Assembly: GCA_016719945.1 (NCBI GenBank)
Contig: JADJYE010000030.1
Span: 248,001-312,000, forward strand
From: Polyangiaceae bacterium
GTDB lineage: Bacteria > Myxococcota_A > Polyangia > Polyangiales > Polyangiaceae
DNA length: 64,000 nucleotides
Direction: 5' to 3'
The notes under the pieces were generated by a model that did no database searches, had not been told where the DNA came from, and worked only from the letters and a program-made list of their open reading frames with translations. Positions within the stretch are counted from its first letter, which is position 1, and each line of letters begins with the position of its first letter. Below, one piece after another: positions 7,735 through 17,392 of this stretch. A program made the position numbers and the translations under genes.

Positions 7735-10505
7735 TCGTCCTCCCCGAAGTCGCCGCGGATGCCGATGCTCGGCAGGATCGGCAGGCCGTTGACGTATTGG
7801 CGCGCGGTGTAGTTGAAGTTGTAGCCGACCGCCTCGGGGTTCTGGTTGTTGTAGACGTTCTGGATGTCGAGATAGACGGAGAACGCCCAATATTTGAACT
7901 TCCACTTCTTGTCGACGCGCAGATCGAGGGAGTGGAAGACCGGCAGCCGCTCGCTGTTGTTGCCGATCGGGATCGGCGTGTACGCGCCGGTCGCGCCGTG
8001 AAAGAGCGCGTTGGTCCTGAGCGGGTTGCAGCCCGGCACCTGCGGGTCGCAGACGACCGGGTCGATGATGTTGCCTGACACCAGGCGGAAGCGGGCGCCG
8101 AGCTCCCAGCCGTGGCCGAGCTGCACGCTGCCGATCATGGTGAGGATGTGCGTCTGATCGAAGTTGACCAGGAACTCCTCCTCGCCCGGGGCGTTCTGCC
8201 TCACGCTGCGCGACAGGGTGTACGCGACCCAGCCGAAGAAGCGATCGTCTGGCTTGTAGCGCAGCAAAAACTCCCCGCCGGCCGCGTAGCCGACGCCCTG
8301 GTTGTCGTACTCGAGCGCGGTCGCCTCGGCCGACGCCCTGCCGACGACCTGGTTGTCGAGCTGCTTCACGAAGCCCTCGACGGACGCGTCGAGCTGCGTC
8401 GTGACCTCCTGCTCGAGGCCGAGCGCGTAGTGGATCGCCCGGTTCGACTCGACGCCCTCGGTGCCCAGCGGCGGGATCGCCTGCTGGAACTGGGGAGGCT
8501 GGTGGTAGACGCCGACGCCCGTCTTCAGCGTCGTCTTCGGGAACTCCCGACGCAGGCCGAACCGCCCTGACAGGCGCGGGCTGAAGGCGAACTCGGAGGC
8601 GAAGCTCGTGTAGTCGAGGCGCACGCCGGGGACGATGCGCACGCCCGGCGCGGGCTCGAGCTCCAGCTCGGTGAACAGCGCAGACTGGACCGCGAACGAG
8701 CTCTGCTCGAGCTCACGGAAGGGGCGCGTCGAGAACGGCTGGCCCGGCGGCTCGCCCGGCCGCTGCGTCTGCTCGGGGAGGCGGAGCCGAACGTCGCCGT
8801 AGCCCGAGAAGATGTCGAAGCCGGTGTTCAGGCGCACGGCCTTCGAGAACTCGTGCGACCACTCGGCCCTCGTGTTGAAGCTCAACACGTCGAGGAAGAA
8901 GTACAGCGAGCCGAGGCTGAACCCGAGCTCGTCGTGGCCGAACGCGGCGACCGTCCGCACCTTGTCGCGGGGCCCGATCTCTCGTTCGTAGAGCAGCTGC
9001 AGGCGCTGAAAGGCCGTCTTGAGCCCGACGCTGCCCGAGAGCGCGGGCTCGTTGGGCCCCGGGTCGGACAACAGCAGCTCGAGCGAGTCGTCGGAGCCGA
9101 AGAAGCCGAAGCGGAAGCGTCCGGCCTTCGCCGAGTTGTGCTCGAGCAGGGCTTGATAGTCCCAATACACGGGCGCCTGGGTGACGCCGGCCCCTGCGGC
9201 CTCGAGCGTCGGGCCGAGCCACGCGTCGAGGTACGAGCGTCGGCCTGCGACGGCGAAGCTCCAGCCATCGGCGATGGGCCCTTGCACCATCGCGCGCGTG
9301 TCGATCAGGTCGGTCTGGACGAGGCCGTGGTAGCCGTCTTCCTTCGGCTTGCGCAGGCCGACGTCGACGATGCCGCCCGTCACGCGGCCGTACTCGGCGC
9401 CGAAGTTGCCGGGGTAGAAGTCGATCTTGTCGAGCATCTCGGTCGGCACGACGCTCGACAGACCGCCGAAGTGGTAGATGAGCGGCACGGGGGTGCCGTC
9501 GATGAACGTCTGCGTGTCGGCGGGCCCTGACCCGCGCACCAGGAGCAGCCCGAGGATCGCCGGCGGGCGCGCGACGCCGGGCAGGTTCTGGATCGAGCGC
9601 AGCGCGTCGCCGTTGGTGCCGGGGATGCGGTTGATCTCCCGCTTCGACAGGGTGCGTTTGACGACCTCACGGGGCGGGCGCTCACCGCGGACCGTGACCT
9701 CGATGCCGCCCGCCGCCACGAACACGCGGTATTTGACCTGGCTCGACGCGTCCGGCGCGATCACCTCGACCAGCTCGGTCGGGCTGAAGCCGGCCGCCTC
9801 GACCTTCACGTCGTAGGTGCCGGGGGCGAGCTCACCGAAGTCGAAGCTCCCGCTCGCGTCCGACGTGACGACCTGAGCCGGACCCCCAGCGCGCGGCGTG
9901 AGCGTGATCTTCGCGCCGATGATCGGCACCTCTTCGGTCGCGGAGCCGGCGGCCTTCTCCTTCGAGTCTCCCAGCACGACGCCGGAGAGACCGGGCGCAT
10001 CGGACGGCTCGTCGATGGGGTCCGGCGAGGCGGGGTCGTCCTTCAGGTCGAAGGTGAAGCGGAACAGGACCTTCGACGCGATGGCCGTGCCCTTCGCGTC
10101 TCGCGCCGGGCTGAGCTCGAGCAGCTTGCCCGCGGCGACCGCCGCCTCGTCGAACCCATTGCCGGCCGGCTCGACGACCTTCACGCCGGTGACCTTCCCC
10201 TGCGCGTCGACGTCGAGCTCGACGACGACCTGGGCCTCGAGGCCCTTCTCCTTCGCCGCTGGCGGGTGGACAGGGGCGACGAACTTCACGACGCGCGGCG
10301 GGGCCGACAGATCGGCCGCGGGGGGCTCGGCCGGCGCGTCCTTCTTGACGGCGCCAGACTCGCCTCGCGGGAGGCCGTCTTGCGCCGACGCGACGCCTGC
10401 CGGGAACACGGCGGGGACGAGCACGCCGGCCGCCGCAACCAGGAGCGAGACCACGGACCTGCCCCAGGCACGGTGCCTCGATGACGACGTGTCGGGGACC
10501 CTCAT
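7731..10505 (-). CDS. TonB-dependent receptor with N-terminal TonB-C domain and carboxypeptidase-like domain
   Basis: 924 residues from ATG 10505. Domains in order: signal peptide (about 1-40); a TonB C-terminal-like domain (about 70-150, VVKFVAPVHPPAAKEKGLEAQ to FRFTFDL); a carboxypeptidase regulatory-like Ig fold (about 180-270); a plug (IPGTNGDALRSIQNLPGVARP); and a 22-strand-type barrel to the C-terminus. TonB-dependent receptors import siderophores or other large ligands across the outer membrane. A TonB-C domain on the receptor itself is unusual; TonB normally supplies it in trans. The gene is divergent from frmA across 45 bp containing an inverted repeat. The ligand is unknown. Confidence 0.88.
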   Translation of the reverse strand: MRVPDTSSSRHRAWGRSVVSLLVAAAGVLVPAVFPAGVASAQDGLPRGESGAVKKDAPAEPPAADLSAPPRVVKFVAPVHPPAAKEKGLEAQVVVELDVDAQGKVTGVKVVEPAGNGFDEAAVAAGKLLELSPARDAKGTAIASKVLFRFTFDLKDDPASPDPIDEPSDAPGLSGVVLGDSKEKAAGSATEEVPIIGAKITLTPRAGGPAQVVTSDASGSFDFGELAPGTYDVKVEAAGFSPTELVEVIAPDASSQVKYRVFVAAGGIEVTVRGERPPREVVKRTLSKREINRIPGTNGDALRSIQNLPGVARPPAILGLLLVRGSGPADTQTFIDGTPVPLIYHFGGLSSVVPTEMLDKIDFYPGNFGAEYGRVTGGIVDVGLRKPKEDGYHGLVQTDLIDTRAMVQGPIADGWSFAVAGRRSYLDAWLGPTLEAAGAGVTQAPVYWDYQALLEHNSAKAGRFRFGFFGSDDSLELLLSDPGPNEPALSGSVGLKTAFQRLQLLYEREIGPRDKVRTVAAFGHDELGFSLGSLYFFLDVLSFNTRAEWSHEFSKAVRLNTGFDIFSGYGDVRLRLPEQTQRPGEPPGQPFSTRPFRELEQSSFAVQSALFTELELEPAPGVRIVPGVRLDYTSFASEFAFSPRLSGRFGLRREFPKTTLKTGVGVYHQPPQFQQAIPPLGTEGVESNRAIHYALGLEQEVTTQLDASVEGFVKQLDNQVVGRASAEATALEYDNQGVGYAAGGEFLLRYKPDDRFFGWVAYTLSRSVRQNAPGEEEFLVNFDQTHILTMIGSVQLGHGWELGARFRLVSGNIIDPVVCDPQVPGCNPLRTNALFHGATGAYTPIPIGNNSERLPVFHSLDLRVDKKWKFKYWAFSVYLDIQNVYNNQNPEAVGYNFNYTARQYVNGLPILPSIGIRGDFGEDE

Positions 10506-10522
10506 GCTCGCGCGAGCGAACA

Positions 10523-10540
10523 CTACACCGGATCGTGTAG
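10523..10540. promoter_or_regulatory. Inverted repeat between TonB receptor and frmA
   Basis: CTACAC and GTGTAG form perfect 6-bp arms around a 6-bp spacer. The repeat sits in the 45-bp gap between the divergent start codons at 10505 and 10551, so a bound protein could control both genes. Recognition by a specific regulator is not shown; a regulator gene is not adjacent. Confidence 0.4.
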
Positions 10541-10550
10541 CGTGTCCCGC

Positions 10551-11663
10551 ATGAGGACACGTGCTGCAGTCGCATACGAGGCAGGCAAGCCGCTGGTCGT
10601 CGAAGAGGTGGAGCTCGAGGGGCCGAAGCACGGCGAGGTGCTCGTCGAGCTGCGCGCCACCGGCATCTGTCACACGGACGAGTTCACGCGCTCGGGCGCC
10701 GACCCGGAGGGGCTGTTTCCCGTGATCTTCGGGCACGAGGGCGCCGGCGTGGTCGTCGACGTGGGGCCGGGCGTCACCAGTCTGAAGCGCGGCGACCACG
10801 TCATTCCCCTGTACACGCCGGAGTGTCGTGCCTGCAAATCATGCCTCAGCCGCAAGACCAACTTGTGCACGGCCATCCGCGCCACGCAAGGCAAAGGGCT
10901 GATGCCCGACGGCACCAGCCGCTTCTCGATCGGCAAGACGAAGATCCACCATTACATGGGCTGCTCGACCTTCTCCAACCACACGGTGTTGCCGGAGATC
11001 GCCCTCGCCAAGATCCGGGAGGACGCCCCGTTCGACAAGGTCTGCTACATCGGCTGTGGCGTGACGACGGGGGTCGGCGCGGTGCTCTACACCGCGAAGG
11101 TCGAGGCGGGCTCGAACGTGGTCGTCTTCGGGCTCGGGGGGATCGGCCTGAACGTCATCCAAGGGGCGCGGATGGTCGGGGCCGACATGATCGTCGGCGT
11201 CGACATCAACCCGGCGCGCGAGGCCATCGGACGCAAGTTCGGGATGACCCACTTCGTCAACCCGAAGCAGATCGGAGGGGATCTCGTCGCGCACCTCGTC
11301 GAGCTCACCAAGGGGGGCGCCGACTACTCCTTCGAATGCGTCGGCAACGTGCAGCTCATGCGGCAGGCGCTCGAGTGCTGCCACCGCGGGTGGGGCGAGA
11401 GCGTGATCATCGGCGTCGCCGGCGCGGGCCAGGAGATCGCCACGCGGCCGTTCCAGCTCGTCACCGGGCGCGTGTGGAAGGGCTCTGCGTTCGGCGGTGC
11501 GCGGGGGCGCACCGACGTGCCGAAGCTCGTCGACTGGTACATGGAAGGCAAGCTCGACATCGACAGCTTGATCACGCACAAGCTCCCGCTCGAGCGCATC
11601 AACGAGTCGTTCGATCTGATGCACTCCGGCGAGTCGATTCGCGCCGTCGTCGAGTACACATGA
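10551..11663 (+). CDS. frmA: S-(hydroxymethyl)glutathione dehydrogenase / class III alcohol dehydrogenase
   Basis: 370 residues from ATG 10551; GTG 10542 is in frame, but MRTRAAVAYEAGKPL matches the usual FrmA start. The zinc enzyme oxidises S-hydroxymethylglutathione to S-formylglutathione with NAD+. Visible motifs are the catalytic zinc ligands in TGICHTDEF and GHEGAG, the four-Cys structural zinc loop ECRACKSCLSRKTNLC, CYIGCGVTTG, and the NAD Rossmann loop GLGGIGLNV followed by an acidic VDIN. Length equals the family norm. The stop overlaps the S-formylglutathione hydrolase start, giving a two-gene formaldehyde detoxification operon. Confidence 0.95.
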   Translation: MRTRAAVAYEAGKPLVVEEVELEGPKHGEVLVELRATGICHTDEFTRSGADPEGLFPVIFGHEGAGVVVDVGPGVTSLKRGDHVIPLYTPECRACKSCLSRKTNLCTAIRATQGKGLMPDGTSRFSIGKTKIHHYMGCSTFSNHTVLPEIALAKIREDAPFDKVCYIGCGVTTGVGAVLYTAKVEAGSNVVVFGLGGIGLNVIQGARMVGADMIVGVDINPAREAIGRKFGMTHFVNPKQIGGDLVAHLVELTKGGADYSFECVGNVQLMRQALECCHRGWGESVIIGVAGAGQEIATRPFQLVTGRVWKGSAFGGARGRTDVPKLVDWYMEGKLDIDSLITHKLPLERINESFDLMHSGESIRAVVEYT

Positions 11664-12511
11664 CGCAGCTCGCGACGCGGAGCGAGCAGCGCGCGTTCGA
11701 CGGGAGGCAGGGCTTCTACGAGCACGCGAGCGCCGTGATCGGCGGGCCCATGCGCCTGTCGGTCTTCTTGCCGCCGCGCGCGCTCGCCGGCGCAAGCGTG
11801 CCCGCCGTCTACTTCCTCGCCGGCCTCTCCTGCACGGAGGAGACGTTCATGGTCAAGGCGGGCGCCCAGCGCGTGGCGGCCGCGCTCGGCCTCGCCCTCG
11901 TCAGCTGCGACACCAGCCCGCGCCACGCCCGTTTCCCGGGGGACGACGAGCACTGGGACTTCGGCCTCGGCGCCGGCTTCTACGTCGACGCGACCGAGTC
12001 ACCGTGGAGCGGGGCCTATCGCATGGAGTCGTACGTCACGCGTGAGCTCGTGGAGGTGGTCGAGCAGAGCTTCCCGATCGACGCGAGCGCGCGGGGGATT
12101 TTCGGCCACTCGATGGGGGGCCACGGCGCGCTCACCCTCGCGCTGCGACACCCCGAGCTCTATCGCAGCGTCTCGGCGTTCGCCCCCATCGTCGCGCCGA
12201 GCCGGGTGCCGTGGGGAGAGAAGGCGCTGTCGCGCTACCTGGGCGCCGACCCGGGCGCCTGGCGCGAGCACGACGCCGTCGAGCTGCTGGCGGCGGGACG
12301 GCGGTTTCCCGGCCCCGCGCGGGTCGACCAAGGGACCGACGACAAGTTCCTCGAGCGTGAGCTCAAGCCCAGCCTCCTCCAGGACGCGTGCGCCGCCGCG
12401 GGCCAGCCGCTCGAGCTGCGGCTGCGGCAGGGCTACGATCACAGCTACTACTTCATCGCGACGTTCATCGAGGAGCACCTGCGTCACCACGCGAGCGCGC
12501 TCCTCGGCTGA
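11660..12511 (+). CDS. frmB: S-formylglutathione hydrolase
   Basis: 283 residues from ATG 11660, overlapping the frmA stop (ATGA). This is an alpha/beta-hydrolase esterase that releases formate and glutathione from S-formylglutathione. The nucleophile elbow GHSMGGHGA (about residue 147), the acid in DQGTDDKF and the histidine in GYDHSYYF form the expected Ser-Asp-His triad. YFLAGLSCTEETF is typical of the esterase D family. Length matches FrmB/FghA. With frmA it completes glutathione-dependent formaldehyde oxidation. Confidence 0.95.
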   Translation: MTQLATRSEQRAFDGRQGFYEHASAVIGGPMRLSVFLPPRALAGASVPAVYFLAGLSCTEETFMVKAGAQRVAAALGLALVSCDTSPRHARFPGDDEHWDFGLGAGFYVDATESPWSGAYRMESYVTRELVEVVEQSFPIDASARGIFGHSMGGHGALTLALRHPELYRSVSAFAPIVAPSRVPWGEKALSRYLGADPGAWREHDAVELLAAGRRFPGPARVDQGTDDKFLERELKPSLLQDACAAAGQPLELRLRQGYDHSYYFIATFIEEHLRHHASALLG

Positions 12512-12522
12512 ACGTCACCTCC

Positions 12523-15500
12523 TCAGACGGGGTCGCGTCGCTTGAGGATGAAGCAGAGGATCACCAGCAGGGTCAGCGTGAACCCGATCAGGACGGCGTA
12601 CGGGACCCACTGCGTCTCGTAGGTGAAGAAGCCCCATGAGCCCTTGAGCTTCTCGGCGGCGACCTGCGCTGTGGCGCACTTGAAGTCGCCGTTCTCTATG
12701 AAGTCGTCGGAGCTGGAGATGGGCTCCGGCATCTGCAGGTCGATGCTCCAGGATTTGTCCTCTTCGAGCGCGATCCGGTTGGGGACGATGGCGGCCTCGA
12801 AGCCCCAGCGCGAGGGGATGGCGTAGTAGAGGTACTTGAGGTGCGGGACGCTCGTGATGGGCACCAGCAGACCCCCCAAGATGATCTGGGGGATGAGCGC
12901 GATCGGCGTGAGCGCCATCGCAGCCTCGCTCGAGGTCACCATCGTCGAGAGCAACAGGCCGAGGGCCGTCGAGACGAGGGCCGTCGCGACGCAGGCCCCG
13001 AGCATTTGCCCGAAGCCCTCACCTCCTCCCGGTAACCCCAGACCGAAGAAGACGATGCCCAGCAAGATCGTGCACTGCACGATGCAGAAGAACGCGAGCA
13101 GGATGTATTTGGAGAAGACGTAGTTGAAGAGGCCGAGGTTGACCATCCGCTCGCGGAGGTAGATCGCTCGCTCGGACACGATCTCGCGCGCGGCGTTGGA
13201 GGTGCCGAACCAACAGGCGGCGACGACGAGGAAGAAGATCGCCGGGGTGTCGTCGCGCGTCGACTCCATCCCCGCGAGGACGGTGGCCGACTCCATGCCG
13301 CCCTTGCCGTCCTTCGAGAGCTGCTGCAGCGCGGCGAGGCACCACTGCGGGATCGTGTCCTCTTGGCCGCCGAAGACCAGCGTCAACAGACCGCCGATGA
13401 TCGGCGCCTGCGAGAGCATGATGATGAGCCCGCTGACGTCGCGCACCTTGCACTTGAAGTAGCGCGACAGGAGGAGCCCAAGCTGCCCGCGGGTTTGCGC
13501 CCGCCCGGGTGGCAAGCCGTGGGTGCTCTGGCCGCTGCCTATCTCGCGGCGGCCCGAGTACATGCGCCGGTAGGTCGCGTTGCCGTCTTGGAAGAACTCC
13601 CCGCGCCACTCGGTCGCGGCGATGCTTCGGGCCTGCTGCCGCGACGCGTTCGGGTTCTGCTGGCGCAGGCGCTCGTAGATGGGCCGCTCGCGGGCCGCGA
13701 GCATCTCGAACATGTCGCGAGGGTTGTCGACGTCGTTCGGCTTGCCCTGGCGCTCCTTGAACGAGCCGAAGAAGCGGTACGCGTCGGGCTGCGTCGGGCC
13801 GAAGAAGGTCGGGATGCCGCCGTAGCCCATGATCAGGCAGTGCGTGAACTTCTCGAACTCGTCCTTCGCCGGCTGATGGATCGTCATGACGATCGTCTTG
13901 CCGGTTTCCTTGGTGAGGTTCGCCAACAGCTCGATCAGCGCGGTCGTGTCGTCAGCGGCGAGGCCGCTGGTCGGCTCGTCGAGGAAGAGGATGACCGGAT
14001 CGGTCACCAGCTCGAGCGCGATGTTCACGCGCTTGCGCTGGCCGCCGGAGAGGACCTTCTTCTCGGGCCGGCCGATCTGCAGGTTCTTCACGCCGTCGAG
14101 GCCCAGGTCCTTGAGGGTCTGCTCGACGCGCTGATCGATCTCTTCGTTGGAGTAGTCGGGCGGCAGGCGGAACTTCGCCGAGTAGCGCACCGCTTCGAAC
14201 ACCGTGAGCTCGGGGTGCACGAGATCGTCCTGCGGGACGTAGCCGATCGAGCCGCGCAGCGTGTCGTAGATGGCGTACAGATCCTCGCCGTTGATGCGCA
14301 CGACGCCGCTGGTCGGCGGCAGGTACCCGTTCAGCGTCAACAAGAGCGTGGTCTTGCCGGCGCCCGACGGGCCCATCAGCGCGATCATGTCGCCGGGGAG
14401 GGCCTTGAACGACACGTTGTCGAGCAGGGTCTTCATCTCGCCCGGGTTGTCGCGATCGGGCACCTGGAGCTGGAGGCTCCACGCCTCGATCTCGTAGAGC
14501 GGCTTACCCGCCCAGCGGTCGGCGGCGTAGTCCTCCTGCACGACCTCCGCCGCGCCCGTGGCGGAGATCTCGATCTGCAGGGGCATCGGCCCGATGTAGA
14601 TCTTCTCGCCGCTCTGGACGCTGATCTTCTGGCCCGGCGCGATGCGGTGGCCGCGGACGTACGAGCCGTTGGCGCTGCCTCGGTCTTCGATGAACAGCTG
14701 GCCGCCGACCTGATGCAACAGCGCGTGGCGGCTCGACACCTGGGGGTGCTGGATGACGATGTCGTTGTCGGGCGTGCGACCGATCGTGCGCACTGGCTTG
14801 TTGCCCGCGCCGAAGTCGAGCTGGCCGAGGATCGTCTTGTTCTTCTTGGCGGGCGAGGCGCCCGCCGGCGCCGGCCCCGGCGCAGGCGCCGCCGGACGTG
14901 CGCCCGCGCCTTGCGAGGCCATGAACGCGTTCGTCTCGAGCGACGCCGCGGCCGCTGCGACGGACATGCCGTGCGGCGCGATCATGGTGCCTGGGGACGC
15001 GACCGCGCCGCCCATCGACTGCGCGTGCGGGTGCTGCTGCATCTGCTGCTGGCCGCCCATCGACGGGTAGCCGCCGGGCTGCGCGACGCCGCCTTGCGCG
15101 ATCTGGGCGAGCAGCGAGACGGGAACGGGCACGGGCCCGAACGCGATGATGCCGTTGGGGTCGAGGGGGCTCGGCTGATTCGGCGGCAGCTTCGCGCGGT
15201 TGGTGCCGACGAACGTGCCGCTCGTCGAGCCGTGGTCGACGACCATCATGCGGTCGAGCATCACGGTGGCGTGTTGGCTCGAGACGCTCGGGTGTTGGAT
15301 CACCAGCGAGGCCCGCGCCGGGTCGCGCCCGATGATGAGGTGCCCCCGTTGCGCTTGCTGCTGGCCCTGGGCCATCACCTGCATGCAGATCGCCGGGTGG
15401 CTCAGTGGGACGGGGACGTTCGCGACGACGAAGGCGGTCCGGAAGTCGAACGGCACCTGCTCGCCGGGGCTGAGCATGCGTGACTGGGCTCGACCGCCGC

Positions 15501-15675
15501 CGGGCGCGTGGACCTGCACCGCCGTGTTGGGCCCGGCCGGGATGAAGATCAGCTTCCCGCCGCCTTGGTGGACGATTCTGGCGTGCTCGGGCAGCACACC
15601 CGGGGCCGCGAGCACGACGTCACAGTTGGGAGCGCTTCCGATCGTAACGCTCTGTTTACCGAAGCCAGGGATCAT
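12523..15675 (-). CDS. ABCG-like ABC exporter with N-terminal FHA domains
   Basis: 1050 residues fusing sensor, ATPase and permease. A degenerate FHA-like domain (about 5-95) is followed by two good FHA domains (about 115-175, HPSVSSQHATVML; about 290-365, IGRTPDNDIVIQHPQVSSRHALL). The ATPase (about 395-640) has Walker A GPSGAGKTTLL, signature LSGGQRKRVNIA and Walker B VILFLDEPTSG. The last 300 residues hold about six to seven membrane helices of an ABC-2 permease. FHA domains bind phosphothreonine, so activity or assembly is probably gated by Ser/Thr phosphorylation. It is last in a co-directional set with a PP2C phosphatase and two FHA proteins. The substrate is unknown. Confidence 0.92.
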   Translation of the reverse strand: MIPGFGKQSVTIGSAPNCDVVLAAPGVLPEHARIVHQGGGKLIFIPAGPNTAVQVHAPGGGRAQSRMLSPGEQVPFDFRTAFVVANVPVPLSHPAICMQVMAQGQQQAQRGHLIIGRDPARASLVIQHPSVSSQHATVMLDRMMVVDHGSTSGTFVGTNRAKLPPNQPSPLDPNGIIAFGPVPVPVSLLAQIAQGGVAQPGGYPSMGGQQQMQQHPHAQSMGGAVASPGTMIAPHGMSVAAAAASLETNAFMASQGAGARPAAPAPGPAPAGASPAKKNKTILGQLDFGAGNKPVRTIGRTPDNDIVIQHPQVSSRHALLHQVGGQLFIEDRGSANGSYVRGHRIAPGQKISVQSGEKIYIGPMPLQIEISATGAAEVVQEDYAADRWAGKPLYEIEAWSLQLQVPDRDNPGEMKTLLDNVSFKALPGDMIALMGPSGAGKTTLLLTLNGYLPPTSGVVRINGEDLYAIYDTLRGSIGYVPQDDLVHPELTVFEAVRYSAKFRLPPDYSNEEIDQRVEQTLKDLGLDGVKNLQIGRPEKKVLSGGQRKRVNIALELVTDPVILFLDEPTSGLAADDTTALIELLANLTKETGKTIVMTIHQPAKDEFEKFTHCLIMGYGGIPTFFGPTQPDAYRFFGSFKERQGKPNDVDNPRDMFEMLAARERPIYERLRQQNPNASRQQARSIAATEWRGEFFQDGNATYRRMYSGRREIGSGQSTHGLPPGRAQTRGQLGLLLSRYFKCKVRDVSGLIIMLSQAPIIGGLLTLVFGGQEDTIPQWCLAALQQLSKDGKGGMESATVLAGMESTRDDTPAIFFLVVAACWFGTSNAAREIVSERAIYLRERMVNLGLFNYVFSKYILLAFFCIVQCTILLGIVFFGLGLPGGGEGFGQMLGACVATALVSTALGLLLSTMVTSSEAAMALTPIALIPQIILGGLLVPITSVPHLKYLYYAIPSRWGFEAAIVPNRIALEEDKSWSIDLQMPEPISSSDDFIENGDFKCATAQVAAEKLKGSWGFFTYETQWVPYAVLIGFTLTLLVILCFILKRRDPV

Positions 15676-15730
15676 CGATTCGCCTTCAGTTGTCGCCCCT
15701 CGGGGGCCTGCTTCAGAACGAGAGCCGCCG

Positions 15731-17377
15731 TCAGCGGAGAAACAAAACCCAAACGAGCACGAGCATCACGACCGCCACGACGAAGCTGATCGCGAGGGCC
15801 AAGAAGAGCACGTTGCCACCCGTACGCCCACTCGCCGAGTCGACGTCCGAAGGACGTGTCGGCCGCAGAGCCGCGTCGTGGGGGTAGGCGTGTGGCGGCG
15901 CGTGGGCGGCGCCGCCCTGCCACCCCGCTTGGTGGCCTTGCGGCGCAGCATGACCCCAGCTTTGGGAGGGCGGGGGAGCTCCGAAGCCGGGCGCGGAGCC
16001 GGTAGCGCCGGGCGCCGGGGTCATGGGGGCCGCCATGCCCTGGGCGGCGCCCATCTGCGGGGAGACCATGGTCTGCTGCGCCATGTTGTGCTGGGCCATG
16101 CCTTGGGGGACCATCGCCTGGGGGGAAGGTGGCGCCGGCATCTGCGGGGGAGCGCCCGTCTGGAGGTGCTGTACGGCTTGGGGCCCGACGTACCTCACGG
16201 AGACTGGCGGTGGCTGCAGCCCGCCGACGCCGTCGAGACGGTAGTCGGGCAGCCCGCGCGGTGGCTCGAGCGAGGCCGAGAGCCCTGCGCTCATCGCCGC
16301 TGCCGTCGGCGGAAGGGGGAGGGCGCCGTGACCGTGCGCAGCGGCTCCCGCGATCGCCGCGTGGGACGTTCGTGAGGTGCCGTCGTGGGCGGTCGGCGCG
16401 GCCATCATGTTGACGGTGTCTTTGCGACCTTCACGCGGGGAGTCGATGGTGGTCGGGCCGGCGTTCTGACCGCCCTCCATCCCCTGGGTCCTCGAGAGCG
16501 GGTGTCCGACGCCGGGGGTCGAGCCGGTCGCCACGGGCGCGCCAGCTGCCGGCGAGACGACGTCGCCAGCGAGCGTGGCGCCGGTGCGGGTCTTACGCTG
16601 CGCAGTGCCGACCACCATCGCGATCTGCACCGTGATGTTGTCGTGCCCACCGCGCTCGTTCGCCATCCTCACGAGCTGCTGGCAGGCTGTCTCGATGGTG
16701 CCCGAGGCCATGGCCTGGCGCGTCGCTCCGAGGATATCGCGCGCGAGGGCCAGGTCGGTGAGGCCGTCGCTGGCGGTCAGCAACAGATCGCCCGCGAACA
16801 GCTCCATGGGGTCCGGACGGACCTCGACGTCGACGTCGGGCTTCATCCCGAGCGCGCGCGTGATCTTGTTCGCGTCGGGGTGGCCGATCGCCTGCTCCTC
16901 CGTGATGAAGCCAGCGTCGATCATCGCCTGCACCATCGAGTGATCGCGGGTGAGCGGGTAGATCTGGTTCGCGCGGATGATGTAGCCGCGGCTGTCGCCG
17001 ACGTGCGCGACGTCCACCCCGTCGTCGTGGAGCAGCATCGCCACCACGGTCGACCCAGGGCGCACCTTGTTGTCGGGCGGGCCGCCGAGCTCGTAGACCC
17101 GCCTGGCCGCCACCTCGATCGAGTACTTGAGGGCCTGGGCGGGGGTCGAGCCGGGGGGAGCCTGATCGATCTGCTCGAAGATCGTGGTGATCGCTCTGCG
17201 GCTCGCCTCTTGGCCGCCGTAGTGGCCCCCCATCCCGTCGCACAGCACGCACAGGTGCCCGAAGCGGGTCTGTGCGTAGCCGCAGGAGTCCTCGTTGATC
17301 TGTTTGTTCGGATCTCGCCCTGGGTCGCTCAGCTGAGCGACCTCGATCTTCAGGTCGACCGAGGGCGTGGCGTCCAT
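15731..17377 (-). CDS. PP2C-family Ser/Thr protein phosphatase with C-terminal membrane anchor
   Basis: 548 residues. The N-terminal catalytic domain (about 1-255) shows the metal-binding PP2C motifs: NEDSCG, LCDGMGGHYGG, VGDSRGYI, SDGLTD and GGHDNITV. A long low-complexity Pro/Ala/Met/Gln region (about 260-510) follows, and one transmembrane helix (LALAISFVVAVVMLVLVWVL) closes the protein, anchoring the phosphatase on the cytoplasmic face. It lies 15 bp below the VWA-FHA gene and 55 bp above the FHA-ABC exporter. It probably dephosphorylates partners recognised by their FHA domains. Confidence 0.92.
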   Translation of the reverse strand: MDATPSVDLKIEVAQLSDPGRDPNKQINEDSCGYAQTRFGHLCVLCDGMGGHYGGQEASRRAITTIFEQIDQAPPGSTPAQALKYSIEVAARRVYELGGPPDNKVRPGSTVVAMLLHDDGVDVAHVGDSRGYIIRANQIYPLTRDHSMVQAMIDAGFITEEQAIGHPDANKITRALGMKPDVDVEVRPDPMELFAGDLLLTASDGLTDLALARDILGATRQAMASGTIETACQQLVRMANERGGHDNITVQIAMVVGTAQRKTRTGATLAGDVVSPAAGAPVATGSTPGVGHPLSRTQGMEGGQNAGPTTIDSPREGRKDTVNMMAAPTAHDGTSRTSHAAIAGAAAHGHGALPLPPTAAAMSAGLSASLEPPRGLPDYRLDGVGGLQPPPVSVRYVGPQAVQHLQTGAPPQMPAPPSPQAMVPQGMAQHNMAQQTMVSPQMGAAQGMAAPMTPAPGATGSAPGFGAPPPSQSWGHAAPQGHQAGWQGGAAHAPPHAYPHDAALRPTRPSDVDSASGRTGGNVLFLALAISFVVAVVMLVLVWVLFLR

Positions 17378-17392
17378 TCGGGGTGCTCGCTG

